A stretch of 64,000 bases of DNA, taken from positions 9,669,256-9,733,255 of the forward strand of contig NC_077248.1 of assembly GCF_947179165.1 (NCBI RefSeq), read 5' to 3'. The notes under the pieces were generated by a model that ran no database searches, was not told the DNA's origin, and saw nothing but the letters and a program-made list of their open reading frames with translations. The position numbers and the translations under genes are program-made. The stretch is from Solanum dulcamara. Lineage: Eukaryota > Streptophyta > Magnoliopsida > Solanales > Solanaceae. This document shows positions 46,375 to 56,800 of this stretch, piece after piece; the first letter of the stretch is position 1, and every line of letters starts with the position of its first letter.

Positions 46375-47221
46375 TTACTTGTCTACTTGGTTGAGCTTGC
46401 CAAGACCATTGCAGTTTGCACAAACAATCTGAACTTGATCTTTTCTAGCTGCATTTGCTTTCAAAGTTGCCCCTCCTTTCCTCACAAATCCTGCTCCATC
46501 ACATTCTGGACACCTATAAAAACACCCAAATTCAAAATCACATCAATTTTAATTATTCTACATTTATTCTAAACATCATCAACAAGACTCAATTGAAAGA
46601 CAAAAAAACACTAGCATACATTTTCCGCGACTTATATTTATGATCAAAATTGATCGATAGATTTCAAAAATCTATGGGCAACTTCATTTATTGAACGGTC
46701 TATCAAAACTAATTTTGAACCCTTCAACTACTTTATCATACTTTTTCCACGACTTATATATAACCAAAAATATGATGAAGAATCCCCTTTCTACTACTTA
46801 GCTTTGCCACTAGGGATCATTCCATCCTTAATAAGAGGTATCGATCTTTGTGAATGAAATATATAATTATACTAGTTGCGAATCCCAATTAGTCAGTACT
46901 ATTAGAACAGCAGATGGTAAATAAACACTACTAAAAGGAAAAATTAAAGCAAAATTGGGGAAAAAAATAGTACAGGTCTTTCCGGGAAAAGAGTATAGGA
47001 AAAGCCGTTCCAAGCAATGCGACAGCAGCAGCGCCAGCAATTAAGTAAACGGTTCCGTCGGCTGAAACATCTCCAACTGCAGCCACTACTTTCAAGGATC
47101 TCTGTTTCTTGTTTTTCTGAGTAGTGGTACAAGATGAAACCTTTGTACCAAGAAAATTTGATGGAATTACAGGGGATTTCTTGGCTGAGAATTGTACACA
47201 AGCAATTGAGGAGGAGGCCAT
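46375..47221 (-). CDS. Plastid-targeted single-span CxxCxGxG zinc-finger protein, two exons
   Basis: Exon 1 is 47221-46974 and exon 2 is 46513-46375. The 460-base intron is bounded by GT (46973) and AG (46514) and splits a Leu codon, giving 128 residues. The N-terminus (MASSSIACVQFSAKK) is Ser/Thr/Lys-rich like a chloroplast transit peptide, probably cut near KVVAAVG. One hydrophobic span follows (GTVYLIAGAAAVALLGTAF), then CPECDGAG and CANCNGLG in exon 2. These two CxxCxGxG motifs are half of a DnaJ-type cysteine-rich zinc finger, the kind found in LQY1, BSD2 and related thylakoid assembly factors. The inferred role is photosynthetic complex assembly or repair; that is by analogy only. No host gene is adjacent. 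The continuous reading through 46931 is intron read-through. Confidence 0.88.
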
Positions 47222-47380
47222 GGTGAAAGTTTTATATGTTGTAATTTGTTTTTCTTGGATGTGAGATGATAAAGATATGGTGTACTAATTAGTATAAATC
47301 ATGTGTTATCCACAAAGAAATGAGAGATTGAATTGCTGTTGCTGCCACATGTGATCAGAAAAATTGGATAAGGAATACAT
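47222..47380 (-). promoter_or_regulatory. Putative light-type promoter of the plastid-protein gene
   Basis: About 75 bases upstream of the ATG there is a TTTATAC TATA-like box (47293-47299, minus). CACATGTG (47346-47353) is a G-box-like palindrome. GATAAG (47367-47372) and GGATAAC (about 47303-47309, minus) resemble I-boxes. G-box and I-box combinations are typical of nuclear photosynthesis genes. Function is inferred from words alone. Confidence 0.45.
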
Positions 47381-47888
47381 ATCAGAATCAAGGATAAGTG
47401 GGGTCACCGATATAAGTTATGATTGATGGTTGAGATTTTTTTAAGATTTTGAATTTGAGGTTTGAAAATAAATTTTTTTTTAAGCACTCCATTACTATTT
47501 ATCCAATCAACATATTAAAGTAACGCACCTAACACTTCAAAAAGAGTGAAAAAAAGTCTCAACTTATGTTAAATCAATGTCCAAAAAGTCAAATTATGAC
47601 TTTGTCCTTTCTCAAAGCCTCAAAACGAATTAAATCTGGTCAATTATATAATCTACATAAGATTGAACCCATTGGCATCCCTATTGTTATACTTCTACTA
47701 ATATAGGTACTCGTGCACTGCGTAGTTAATAAGTAAATATAATCATAAATATTGATTATTGACAATTTCAAAATTTAAATTATTATAAGTGATAGTGTAA
47801 AGTTTATTTGAGAGAATGTTAACATTTAGCAACCTTGATAGATTATAATAGAATATTTATGAAAATAAATTAATGTATAAGCTTAGTA

Positions 47889-48147
47889 CATTGTCTTAAT
47901 TTGACAATAATTATTTTTAACATTATTTAATTTATTTATTTTATAAATTATTAAAATCATAAATACTCTCACCCTATCCATATTATCCCCTTGTTAAAAT
48001 AAAAAAGATATAAGAAAATTTAAACGTTGGATTAATATAAAATATAATTTTTAAAAGTCCTATGATTATAATAATGCTAAGCATAAAACTAAGAAGTTTT
48101 AATCACTTGAATGTCAAATTATAGGCATGTTATTTAATTTTTAGATT
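47889..48147. repeat. Direct repeat, copy 1
   Basis: Starts CATTGTCTTAATTTGACAAT and ends ATGTTATTTAATTTTT. It matches 48777-49137, with CTCTCACCCTAT and ATAATGCTAAGCATAAAACT as shared anchors. Confidence 0.75.
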
Positions 48148-48776
48148 TTATCTTTCAATTTTTCTAAAAGTCATTTATAATTTATATGATATGAAATTTT
48201 TTAATATAATTATATATGATATTTCAGTACTATATAATTCTCATAGTTGGATGATATTTTTATAAATTTGTTTCCAAACTAATATGTCAACAATTATATT
48301 TAAACACGATTTATAGTTAAATTGTCAGATAAATTTCTTGAATTTATCCATTTTTTTGTCTAACGAATACCCTAATATAAAAGAGAAATCATTGACAAAT
48401 TTTTATAAACCACGTCAAAGAGGCATGGAAATATTTATGTGATGCTATTTTTAATATAATTAATTTTCTTTTTCTTAAAAATAACGTAATACTTTTTACC
48501 AAATAAGTTTTGCAAGATTGCAAACTTTATACGCAACAAACACTTTAAATAAAATATATTTTTTTCATTCAAAAATAGAGAAAGTACTTTAAATATGAAT
48601 AGATAAGAATTTGTGTTTGTTGAATGGAATTGTTTAGTTGAAGTACATAAAAGAACTTATTCAATTTTAATAATTTGTTAATTTTCAAGAATCCATCATA
48701 TATAAACTGCTCGATTAAAGTAATTGCTATATACAACTTCCTTTTCCAAAATTTTCACATCATTGCTAATTAGTTC

Positions 48777-49137
48777 ATTGTCTAGATTTGACAATAATAA
48801 TTTTTAACATTGTTTCATTATTATTTTTTAAAAAAATATTTAAAATTATGAATACTCTCACCCTATTCATATTATCCTCTTATTAAAATAATAAAAATGT
48901 CTAACTCCATATTATCAATCTTACTCTTTTAATCGACATGTATAAAATATAATAATGTAAGCATATATTAGGGATGAGCTTATTAACTTTACTATGTGAT
49001 GATGGAGAACTTTACTATGTCAGAGTAATGTAAAATATAATTTTTAAAAGTATGATTATGATAATGCTAAGCATAAAACTAAAAAGTTTTAATTGTTTGA
49101 ATGCAAAATTGTACGCATGTTATTTAATTTTTTAATT
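48777..49137. repeat. Direct repeat, copy 2 with about 100 extra bases
   Basis: Same anchors as copy 1 plus an extra segment at about 48900-49030 containing CTTTACTATGT twice. The pair could be a local duplication or two members of a repeat family. Confidence 0.7.
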
Positions 49138-49739
49138 TAAGTGTTTTTTTTTTTTTAAACACCGTGCAAGTCAAATAGTGCTACATAAACAAGACGAGAA
49201 AGTAATAATAAACAATTCATAAAACAATGTGTACGCTATATTGAGACAAATTATCACTTAATACATTTTTGCACAACGAACCACAATCCCCATTCCCCGG
49301 ACGTGTCTCAATATCAGTTCTAATTATATTAGTCTTAATTTAAATGATTTCAGTCATCTATGACTCTTTTGAATTAGCATCAAATGTCTTAACCTTTTGG
49401 TCACCTTCTCCACTCAAAGATTGCAAATTGAACTGCATCTCCATATGCCACAACCAGCAAATCGTTAACTTTTTAATCAGTAAAACTTCATTAGCAATAG
49501 CTGGCCATAAATAATTTGTAAATGCATCATCACTATTGTTTTTCAAAACTTGGAGTATAGTTTATTTATCCATTTCTTTCTGCAATTTGTTTTTCAAAGT
49601 CAAAAAAGAGAAAAGGTAAAAGTAGCAAGATAAAAAAGGTTGAAAAAGTAAAAGAAATGTAGGTAGACAGTTTTTGTTGAAATTGGATTGTCAGCACGCG
49701 TTTTTCTCCTAACATGAAAACGCGTAAAAATAGAGGGTC

Positions 49740-50051
49740 TCTTGTCCTCATTAAAATCATCCCAAAAAGAGAGAGTAAAAATACAAAGAGAGTTATACAC
49801 CAAGATAAATATTGTAGTCTTGAGTGTCCTCTTTAGTGAGTTGTTCCTTTTACAAGAGAGGAGTGTAAATCGTTGTTTTCTCCTTGCATTTGAGAGCAGT
49901 GTACTCCCATATTTGAATAGTAAAATCCTTCTACCCCGTGATTTTCTCCTCTATCTGTTTGAGGGGTTTCCACGTAAAATTCTCGTGTCCAATTTATTTT
50001 CATTATTTTCATCATATCAAACTTTAGTTGTGGTGCTTCCACCCCCAAACA
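49740..50051 (+). repeat. 3' portion of a copia LTR
   Basis: Ends in ACCCCCAAACA just before a tRNA primer site. Text such as TCTTGAGTGTCCTCTTTAGT and a C-rich end resembles Tnt1-class nightshade copia LTRs. The LTR start was not located (perhaps near 49590). Confidence 0.6.
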
Positions 50052-50052
50052 G

Positions 50053-50065
50053 TGGTATCAGAGCC
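50053..50065 (+). other. Copia primer-binding site
   Basis: TGGTATCAGAGCC is the initiator tRNA-Met complement, one base after the LTR end. Confidence 0.9.
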
Positions 50066-50228
50066 CTCGGTTATTCTGTCTGTTTTATGCGAAGTTACTA
50101 TTGGTGAATAGTAAATTTTCGTGAATAGTAAAATTCAGTGAATAGTAAATTTCGGTGACGGTACAGTTTGTCACGATTGTTCGCAAAAATATTCAGAAAC
50201 GATCTAGAAGGGTGTGAAGCAAATAACA

Positions 50229-51170
50229 ATGTCGAGTACAACAAAGTTTGACGTTGAGAAATTCAATGGGATTAATTTCTCATTGAGGAAAATAAAAATA
50301 AAAGCGATATTGAGAAAGGACAAATGCTTAGCTGAAATTGAAGGCAGACCCACAAATTTTACTGATGACAACAAGTGGAATGACATAGACAGCAACGCAG
50401 TTGCTGATCTACACTTGGCACTAGCCGATCAAGTGTTGTCTAGTGTGGCTGAAAAGCGGACGGTGAAGGAAATATGGGATACTCTTACGGGGTTGTATGA
50501 GGCCAAGTCTTTGCATAATAAAATCTTGTTAAAAAGAAGATTGTATACTCTTCGAATGGCAGAGTCCATATCAGTTACTGAACACATCAATACTTTAAAT
50601 ACTCTGTTTTCGCAATTTACAACAATGAGTTGCAAAATAGAGGGGACTGAACGTGCGGAGCTTCTACCTCAAAGTCTAACTGACTCTTATGATCAACTCA
50701 TCATCAACCTGACGAACAATACAGACAGTTTAGGTTTTGATGAAATTGCAGCCGCTGTCTTAGAAAAAAAAAATCGGCGCAAAAATAAGGAAGACAGACA
50801 AGTAAGTTCGCAGCAAGCTGAAGCTTTGATGATGGTGAGAGAAAGACCAACGGAATGTGGCCCCAGTGAGAGTCACAATCATGGTAAATCTCAATCAAGA
50901 AGTAAGAAGAATATCAAGTGCTACAACTGTGGCAAGAAAGATCACTTCAAGAAAGATTGTCGGTTCAAAAAGAAGAGTGAACACCCTGAGCTATCAAATG
51001 CTCAAGGGAATGTTGCATGTACCTCGGATGATGGCGATATTTTATGTAGTGAAGCAATATTAAATAATGAAGGCAGAAAACGTTTCACTGATGTCTGGAT
51101 CATGGACACAAGAGCAACATGGCACATGACTTCCCGGAGAGAATGGTTCCATCAATATAAAGATGAGTAA
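50229..51170 (+). pseudogene. gag: Ty1/copia gag and protease start, 3' truncated
   Basis: 313 uninterrupted codons from ATG at 50229 (MSSTTKFDVEKFNG). A UBN2-type gag body spans about residues 40-180 (AEIEGRPTNF, EIWDTLTGLYEAKSLHNKI). A CCHC knuckle CYNCGKKDHFKKDC lies near 236, followed by the protease start VWIMDTRATWHMTS near 292. The catalytic DTG is DTR, which should be inactive. The frame ends 16 codons later at a TAA; integrase, reverse transcriptase and RNase H are absent and the flanking DNA is unrelated. It is a 5' fragment whose gag remains open. It may be relatively recent or, less likely, kept for a function. Confidence 0.85.
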
Positions 51171-52333
51171 CCTATATAATACAATTGTGGAAAAGGGGTG
51201 AGGTTCCTCTCTATTTTTCATTTTCTCCATTTTCCCAAATTTAAATAGTAGACACATGTCATAATTATAAATTAAAGGTTGAGATCTAATTTTCCAAATG
51301 AAGATCCTAATCATGATTAGAATTGAACAACAAATAATTCTTTATTTATTCTTAAAAAATTGACAATCGCAAAATTCTAGACATAACATTACTCTCATTT
51401 ATTATTAATTCTAATCTAATTTTTTTCTTTCTTTTCCTAATTTAATACGAACTCTTTACTCAGGGGAACAATAACACCAAAGTGAATCAACATATAGCAT
51501 TAGAAATTCAAACAGAATGAAAAAAATAATATTTGTAAATTTTAAATTAAAAAATTGTTTGATGTTAGTTCTTTTCTTTTCTATAACTCAGGCCTTACGA
51601 AGAATTTAACAACAAAAAAAGGAATAAAATGAGACTGTTTATCCAATTTGTTCGTTAAAATTAGACGCTCATATGTATTGTCACGTTTTTAAGTATCCTA
51701 TGAACAATTATACGAGAGTTATTACACAATTTGACAAAATACAGATATTAATGACATGTGTAGCCAGATAAAAGAAATAGAATTTCTTAATAAAATATGA
51801 AAAGAGAGAAAAAAATAGTATTAATTTATAGATTATAATGTTTTAGCTAGAATTGTGGGATTGCCAGATCTTTTAGAGTAAATAAAGAAAATATTTATTA
51901 TTTTAACTATGATTATGACCTTCATTTGGGTAGTCGATTTCTAACCTTTGATTTTTAACTATGACGTTTGTTTTTCATTCAACTAGGAACTTGAAAAAAT
52001 GAAAAGGATGAGAAAGGAGAGAAGCCTCATATGTCTAACCTTTTTACTATTAATACGAGGGAGAAGAAAAGTTATGGAGTAAATTAACAAAGGGGTTCAA
52101 AAAGCAACGACCTTAATTATAAATATAGGGTCAAATGAAAGCCACATTACTTATTTAGCAATTTTTTTTATTCACGTAGGACCAAATTATCAGCGAAAAA
52201 CCATCTATAAAATACATTTAAATCGTTGAATTAAATTAAAAATAATATTTGTAAATTTTAAATTAAAAAAATGTTTGAAATGAGTTCTTTTTTTTTTGTG
52301 CTTAATTCAGGCCTTATGAAGAATTTAACAAAA
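51171..52333. other. AT-rich spacer with two short repeats
   Basis: Holds a direct repeat pair, 51521-51617 and 52239-52333 (AATAATATTTGTAAATTTTAA to GAAGAATTTAACAA). A block at 51995-52145 is related to 60376-60515. No gene is recognisable. Confidence 0.55.
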
Positions 52334-53184
52334 GAGATAAGTGTCCAAAACACACCTAAAATATCTCATTTTTTTTAGTTTCATACCTAAACTATTGAAA
52401 GTGTGAGTTTCATACCTAAACTATCACTTTTTAGTTTGAGAAACACATCTCATTGGTGTGTGTATACACTTTCTCTATTTTTTGCAAAAACCTTGTCACA
52501 TGGCATTCCACACGGATAAAATATTCCACTCTGATAAAAATTAACTACACTATTAATATTAATTAAAAGTTAAAGACTAAAGTATTTTTATTCCAAAAGA
52601 AATATTATTTTTTAAAAAATAAAATTTAAAATAATTTTACTCACCCACTCCACCACCTCCTCCTCTCACCCCTTTCCCCACTCCTTTCTAAAAAAATAAA
52701 ATCATACCCACCTCATCTAATCCTCTGCTCTCAATTTTTTTTTCTTTTATATTTTTCTCGTTTTGAGTTAGATATGCACATATATTATTAGGAAAATATC
52801 TTTTTTCTACTTTCGTACCAAATATGATATAAATAGAAATTTATTTTAAGAAAAGTCTTGAGGCAAGTAAAAAATACTTTCCTAAAATCATATGTATGTA
52901 TCTAAAGCAAAATGCGAATATTTTTTCGAAGCGGAGGGTTAGGTGGGGTGGGGTAGAATGTTTTTTTAAATAATATTAAAAGAATATCTAAATTATTATT
53001 TAAAGGGGGTGGGGGGGATGAAGTAAGAGTTTTTTTAAAAAAAATTTATAAAAGAAATTTAAAATTTGAAAATAAAACTAAAAAATTGGGGGGAGGGGGT
53101 ATGGTGAGAGAAAGTGGTGGAGCGGGAGAAGAAAAATATTTTATATTTTATTTTATAATTATTTTTTTGGAGGGAGGGATAGTA

Positions 53185-56100
53185 TGTCACGCCCCGGGAG
53201 GGTACCCTAGACGTAACCGACACTTAGAAACCATTTCTGGCTCCCAAGCGAACCACATAGCCTGATCACACACCCGTTCATTCATTCATTCAGCGGAAAG
53301 TTTAAAAATAAAGAATAATTTAGCGGGCAACTCAAATCACCCATCCAACTCAAAGAATAAAGGCCATGGGCCAACAGATCAACTAAAATATTTGTCATTA
53401 AAATAGTTTGACAAGAATAACTCAAGGATAGAAATACTCAATCGACTCGGCACTATCTAGTCTATGAAACATCTATCACTACTATCTAATTGGTGCCAAT
53501 GACAAGTTTATGGCTACCTCAAATACAAAAAAATGGAAAGGGCTAACTCGATGCAAGATTACATAAGCGGTGTCCTCCGAAAGTAGGGGAGGACTCACCA
53601 ATACGCTGAGTGTGAATAGATCCCCAATGATGCTCCTATTGACGATCTCTCAAACCTGTCTCTGCATCATGAAATGATGCAGGTCCAAATGGACGTCAGT
53701 ACGTGGAATGTACGAGTATGTAATATGGCAGAATGAAACATACCTCAAAGAAGACTAACATCGGATCAACTATCTCGAATCAGAAAGGTAGGAGAGACTC
53801 ACGTAAGACGTCATAAGTCTAAAGTAAGAATACATTTCTAGACAAAGACCAATCACACCTCATACAATCCAATCCAAACATACACAATACAGTTCAATCA
53901 AATCATATATCATCCGATTCAGTCCAATCGTATACAATCGGTTCAACCCGGTCATATACGATCCGATCCAATCCAATCATATATCCTTCCATTCAACCCA
54001 ATAAACATATCATCTAATCCAATCCAGTTCAATCGTACACTATCAAATCACAATTCATCTAATCTAATCCGATTAATGCAATTCAACTCACAATCAACTC
54101 AAAGGGGCTCAACTCAATAAATATGCAAATTAGGTTATGCAATGTCTTACAATTCAACTCAATCATCTACAATCACAATCACCCAATCAGGTCAAGCACA
54201 ATCCATTCAATTGGGAGTTTCTCTAACCGACAACCATCACCATATGAGCGAGTGATAATACAATAATCCGATGTTGTTGCCGCGTCCGTTCATACCTTGC
54301 TAGGGAATGAACGCATCAACCAATCATGGATCCAATCCAACCGAGTCCTATAATGTCAGGAAAAACATTTTGGGGAAGCATCCGACTTTAACGGTTCAAT
54401 CCCCTCCTACGTTTGGCGACGTAGTTTATTGGTTCGAGTATGGACTATACTCTTACCCAATTCGGTGCTCGATACTCCTCCCAAGACTCAATATGCTCAT
54501 ATCTATCAAGTGAGTAAAATACTCAAAATGCTCATTTAGTCTCATCGGACTCTTTCAAATCAACTCATTTAGTCTCATTGGACTCTTTTCAAAACTCAAT
54601 TAGATCTGACCTCATTGGACCTTCTTTCAAATCGACTCATCTCAAATCATCAAACTCTCATCTTTAAAATCTATACAATCTCAAAAATCGACATTTTTAA
54701 AGTAAAAATACTCAACTCATTTATACTCAAAATACTCGTGTTTAAAAATAATTAAAAGACTTCTCAAACTCAACTCATGCTTAAATTCTTTTCAAATCAT
54801 AGATGAAATTAATTACTCTTTAAACTCAAAATAGTGTATAACTAGTTTATGCAAAAATGGTTTCAAAATCATTTATTTTCAAAATGCTCATAAGACTCCA
54901 ACCACATCAAATTAGGTAAATCACATATCACATAATCACATTAGACTCCAATCCACTTCATCACATAACATCATCATCAATACACCTCTTCATCAATCAT
55001 TCTACACATATTAAATAAGCACCATTCACGTCATCACTCAAATCGTCATCAAAACATCATCATCACATCATCATCATATATTATCATTTACATCATCATC
55101 AAATATTATCATCAAACATTTACTCCAAAATCCTTATTTTGTCCTATGTTCATTTTATAGAAACAAAGGGATATTCTTAACTAACCAATCCCTTCTTTTC
55201 ATTCCAATCAATACATATATACACACAACTATCCATCTCAACCTCAAGACATTTATGATAAGAAATCTCATCTTGGGTTCATGTGAATGAAACATGAATC
55301 CATACTCTCAACAAAACTCAGCTCAAGAATATCGTCAACATCTATAAATCTATATACAAAGGTACATTTGAAATCAATAATATAAAATATAACTATTTAG
55401 TAACTCAAGTCATTAAAACATCAATCAACTAATAGTACTTGAAAACATTCTATAGTTTAGGAAAACTTTCAAGAAAACCTTCTTAGAAGGTTCATCTCTT
55501 TCACAACTCCTATCCAACACATCTATGAGCATATGGAAGAACTAAATCCATATTTTAGGTTAGCCTTCCATACCTTGTTTGAAGACTTTGAAGGAACTTG
55601 ATGTTAGGTCTTCAATGGAAGGCTTGAATTCTTGAAGCTCTTGAACCCTTCTTGTTGGAAATAGAGAAGAAGAAGAAGAAGAGAGAAAGAGAAGCTCCTA
55701 TGGCTTTTAGAGAGAGAATGGGGGCTGAAAATATGATCTCAAAATAGTCTAGGGTGATACATATATAATTTGGGTAAGTTCCCAAATTACCCCTCCTCCA
55801 AAGATCTGAAAATAGGCTAAAAATGCACCTGGCGCGATAGTGGCGCATCGCGCCCTTGCAGCGCCAGGCTGATTATGCCTAAAACCTGCACACCTCGCAG
55901 TGGCGCACCGCACCAAGGACCAAACTACTGAGGCACATTCTTGGCGCGATAGTGGCGCGTCGCGCCCTTACAACGCCAAGGCCAATATTTTCTGGGTTCT
56001 GGAAATTGGCTTGAAAAACCCTGCACACCTTTTAGTGGCGCGCCGCGCCAAAGCCCAAACTACTGAGGCATGTTTCTGGCGTGATAGTGGCGCATCGCGC

Positions 56101-56533
56101 CACTGCAGCGCCAAGCCCAGTTTTCCAGCAATTGCAACCCAGGCCTGAAAATCTCTACTGTGCTAGTTCATCTTAGGATCGTCATATCTTTTGACTCTGA
56201 TCTCCAAAAATTATATTCTTGGTGGCGTTGGAAAGAAGACTGGACGACCTTTAATTTGGTAGGTCATGGGACACCCAGATCATCATATTTCAAAAGATAG
56301 GGTCGTTAGAAGCCAACCCCTCATGCGAACTCCTCCTCAAACATAGCCACGACGAATCCTTTGGCTTGACTTGGTCTTAGGGGTCCTTCATGACCCCACA
56401 TCACCTCTAACACTCTTCAATTACTTAGGAACTCATCCTAACTCATGTGAAAAATTTCAAGTCCTCCGGTCCGAGTCTACACTCATGTAAAGAAATATTC
56501 GAGTCTTTGCGAAAAAATTTCCGGGGTGTCACA
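53185..56533 (-). mobile_element. Solo LTR of a Ty3/gypsy element (minus), TSD TAGTA
   Basis: A 3349-base unit, TGTCACGCCCCGGGAGGG to GGGGTGTCACA on the plus strand, flanked by TAGTA (53180-53184, 56534-56538). It shares the outer tip and hairpin (53662-53682) with the young gypsy LTR. It shares the GGCGC palindrome block (55830-56115) and the downstream GGTGGCGTTGGAAAGAAGAC segment with the non-autonomous gypsy LTR. No internal coding remains. Confidence 0.92.
55830..56115. repeat. Tandem GC-palindrome block in the solo LTR
   Basis: Four units contain TGGCGC(G)ATAGTGGCGC and GCGCCA words around CGCGCC palindromes, with ACTACTGAGGC and CCTGCACACC between them. Related shorter blocks are at 22475-22635 and 27825-27970. 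Confidence 0.85.
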
Positions 56534-56800
56534 TAGTAATACTTTAATCTTTAATTTAATTCATAATAATTTATTTAATTTTTGTTAAGGTGAAATGTTT
56601 TGTCCATGTGGAGTGTGACATGATAATTTTTTCTAAATGAAAGAGAGTATAATACACACATCATGATGAGAGTGGAATAAAAGAGAAATGTGTGTTTCTC
56701 AAACTAAGTGATAGTTTAGATATAAAACTTACACTCCCAATAGTTTAGATATGAAACTCAAAAAAATGTGATAGTTCAGTGTATTTTTGACACTCATTTC

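Larger units (their letters stand above)
47381..49589. other. AT-rich spacer with an internal direct repeat
   Basis: No gene is recognised. The stretch holds two related copies described separately (47889-48147, 48777-49137). A small minus-strand frame at 49358-49546 has no family resemblance or splice context. Confidence 0.5.
52334..56800. mobile_element. Long terminal-inverted-repeat element split by a solo LTR
   Basis: The left end GAGATAAGTGTCC and the reverse complement of the right end, GAAATGAGTGTC, start inverted repeats of about 260 bases (52334-52600 and 56540-56800). Shared words include TTTCATACCTAAACTAT and GTTTGAGAAACACA. The interior is G-rich and C-rich DNA with no coding. 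Long inverted termini suggest a Mutator-like or foldback element. Possible 9-base flanks TTAACAAAA/TTAATAATG agree at only 6 positions. The solo LTR at 53185-56533 sits inside. Confidence 0.7.

Noticed and set aside
46931..47221. 96-residue single-exon protein ending in a Phe-rich tail
   Set aside because: The tail after SRKDL is intron read-through. Splicing at 46973/46514 gives a better C-terminus with two zinc motifs.
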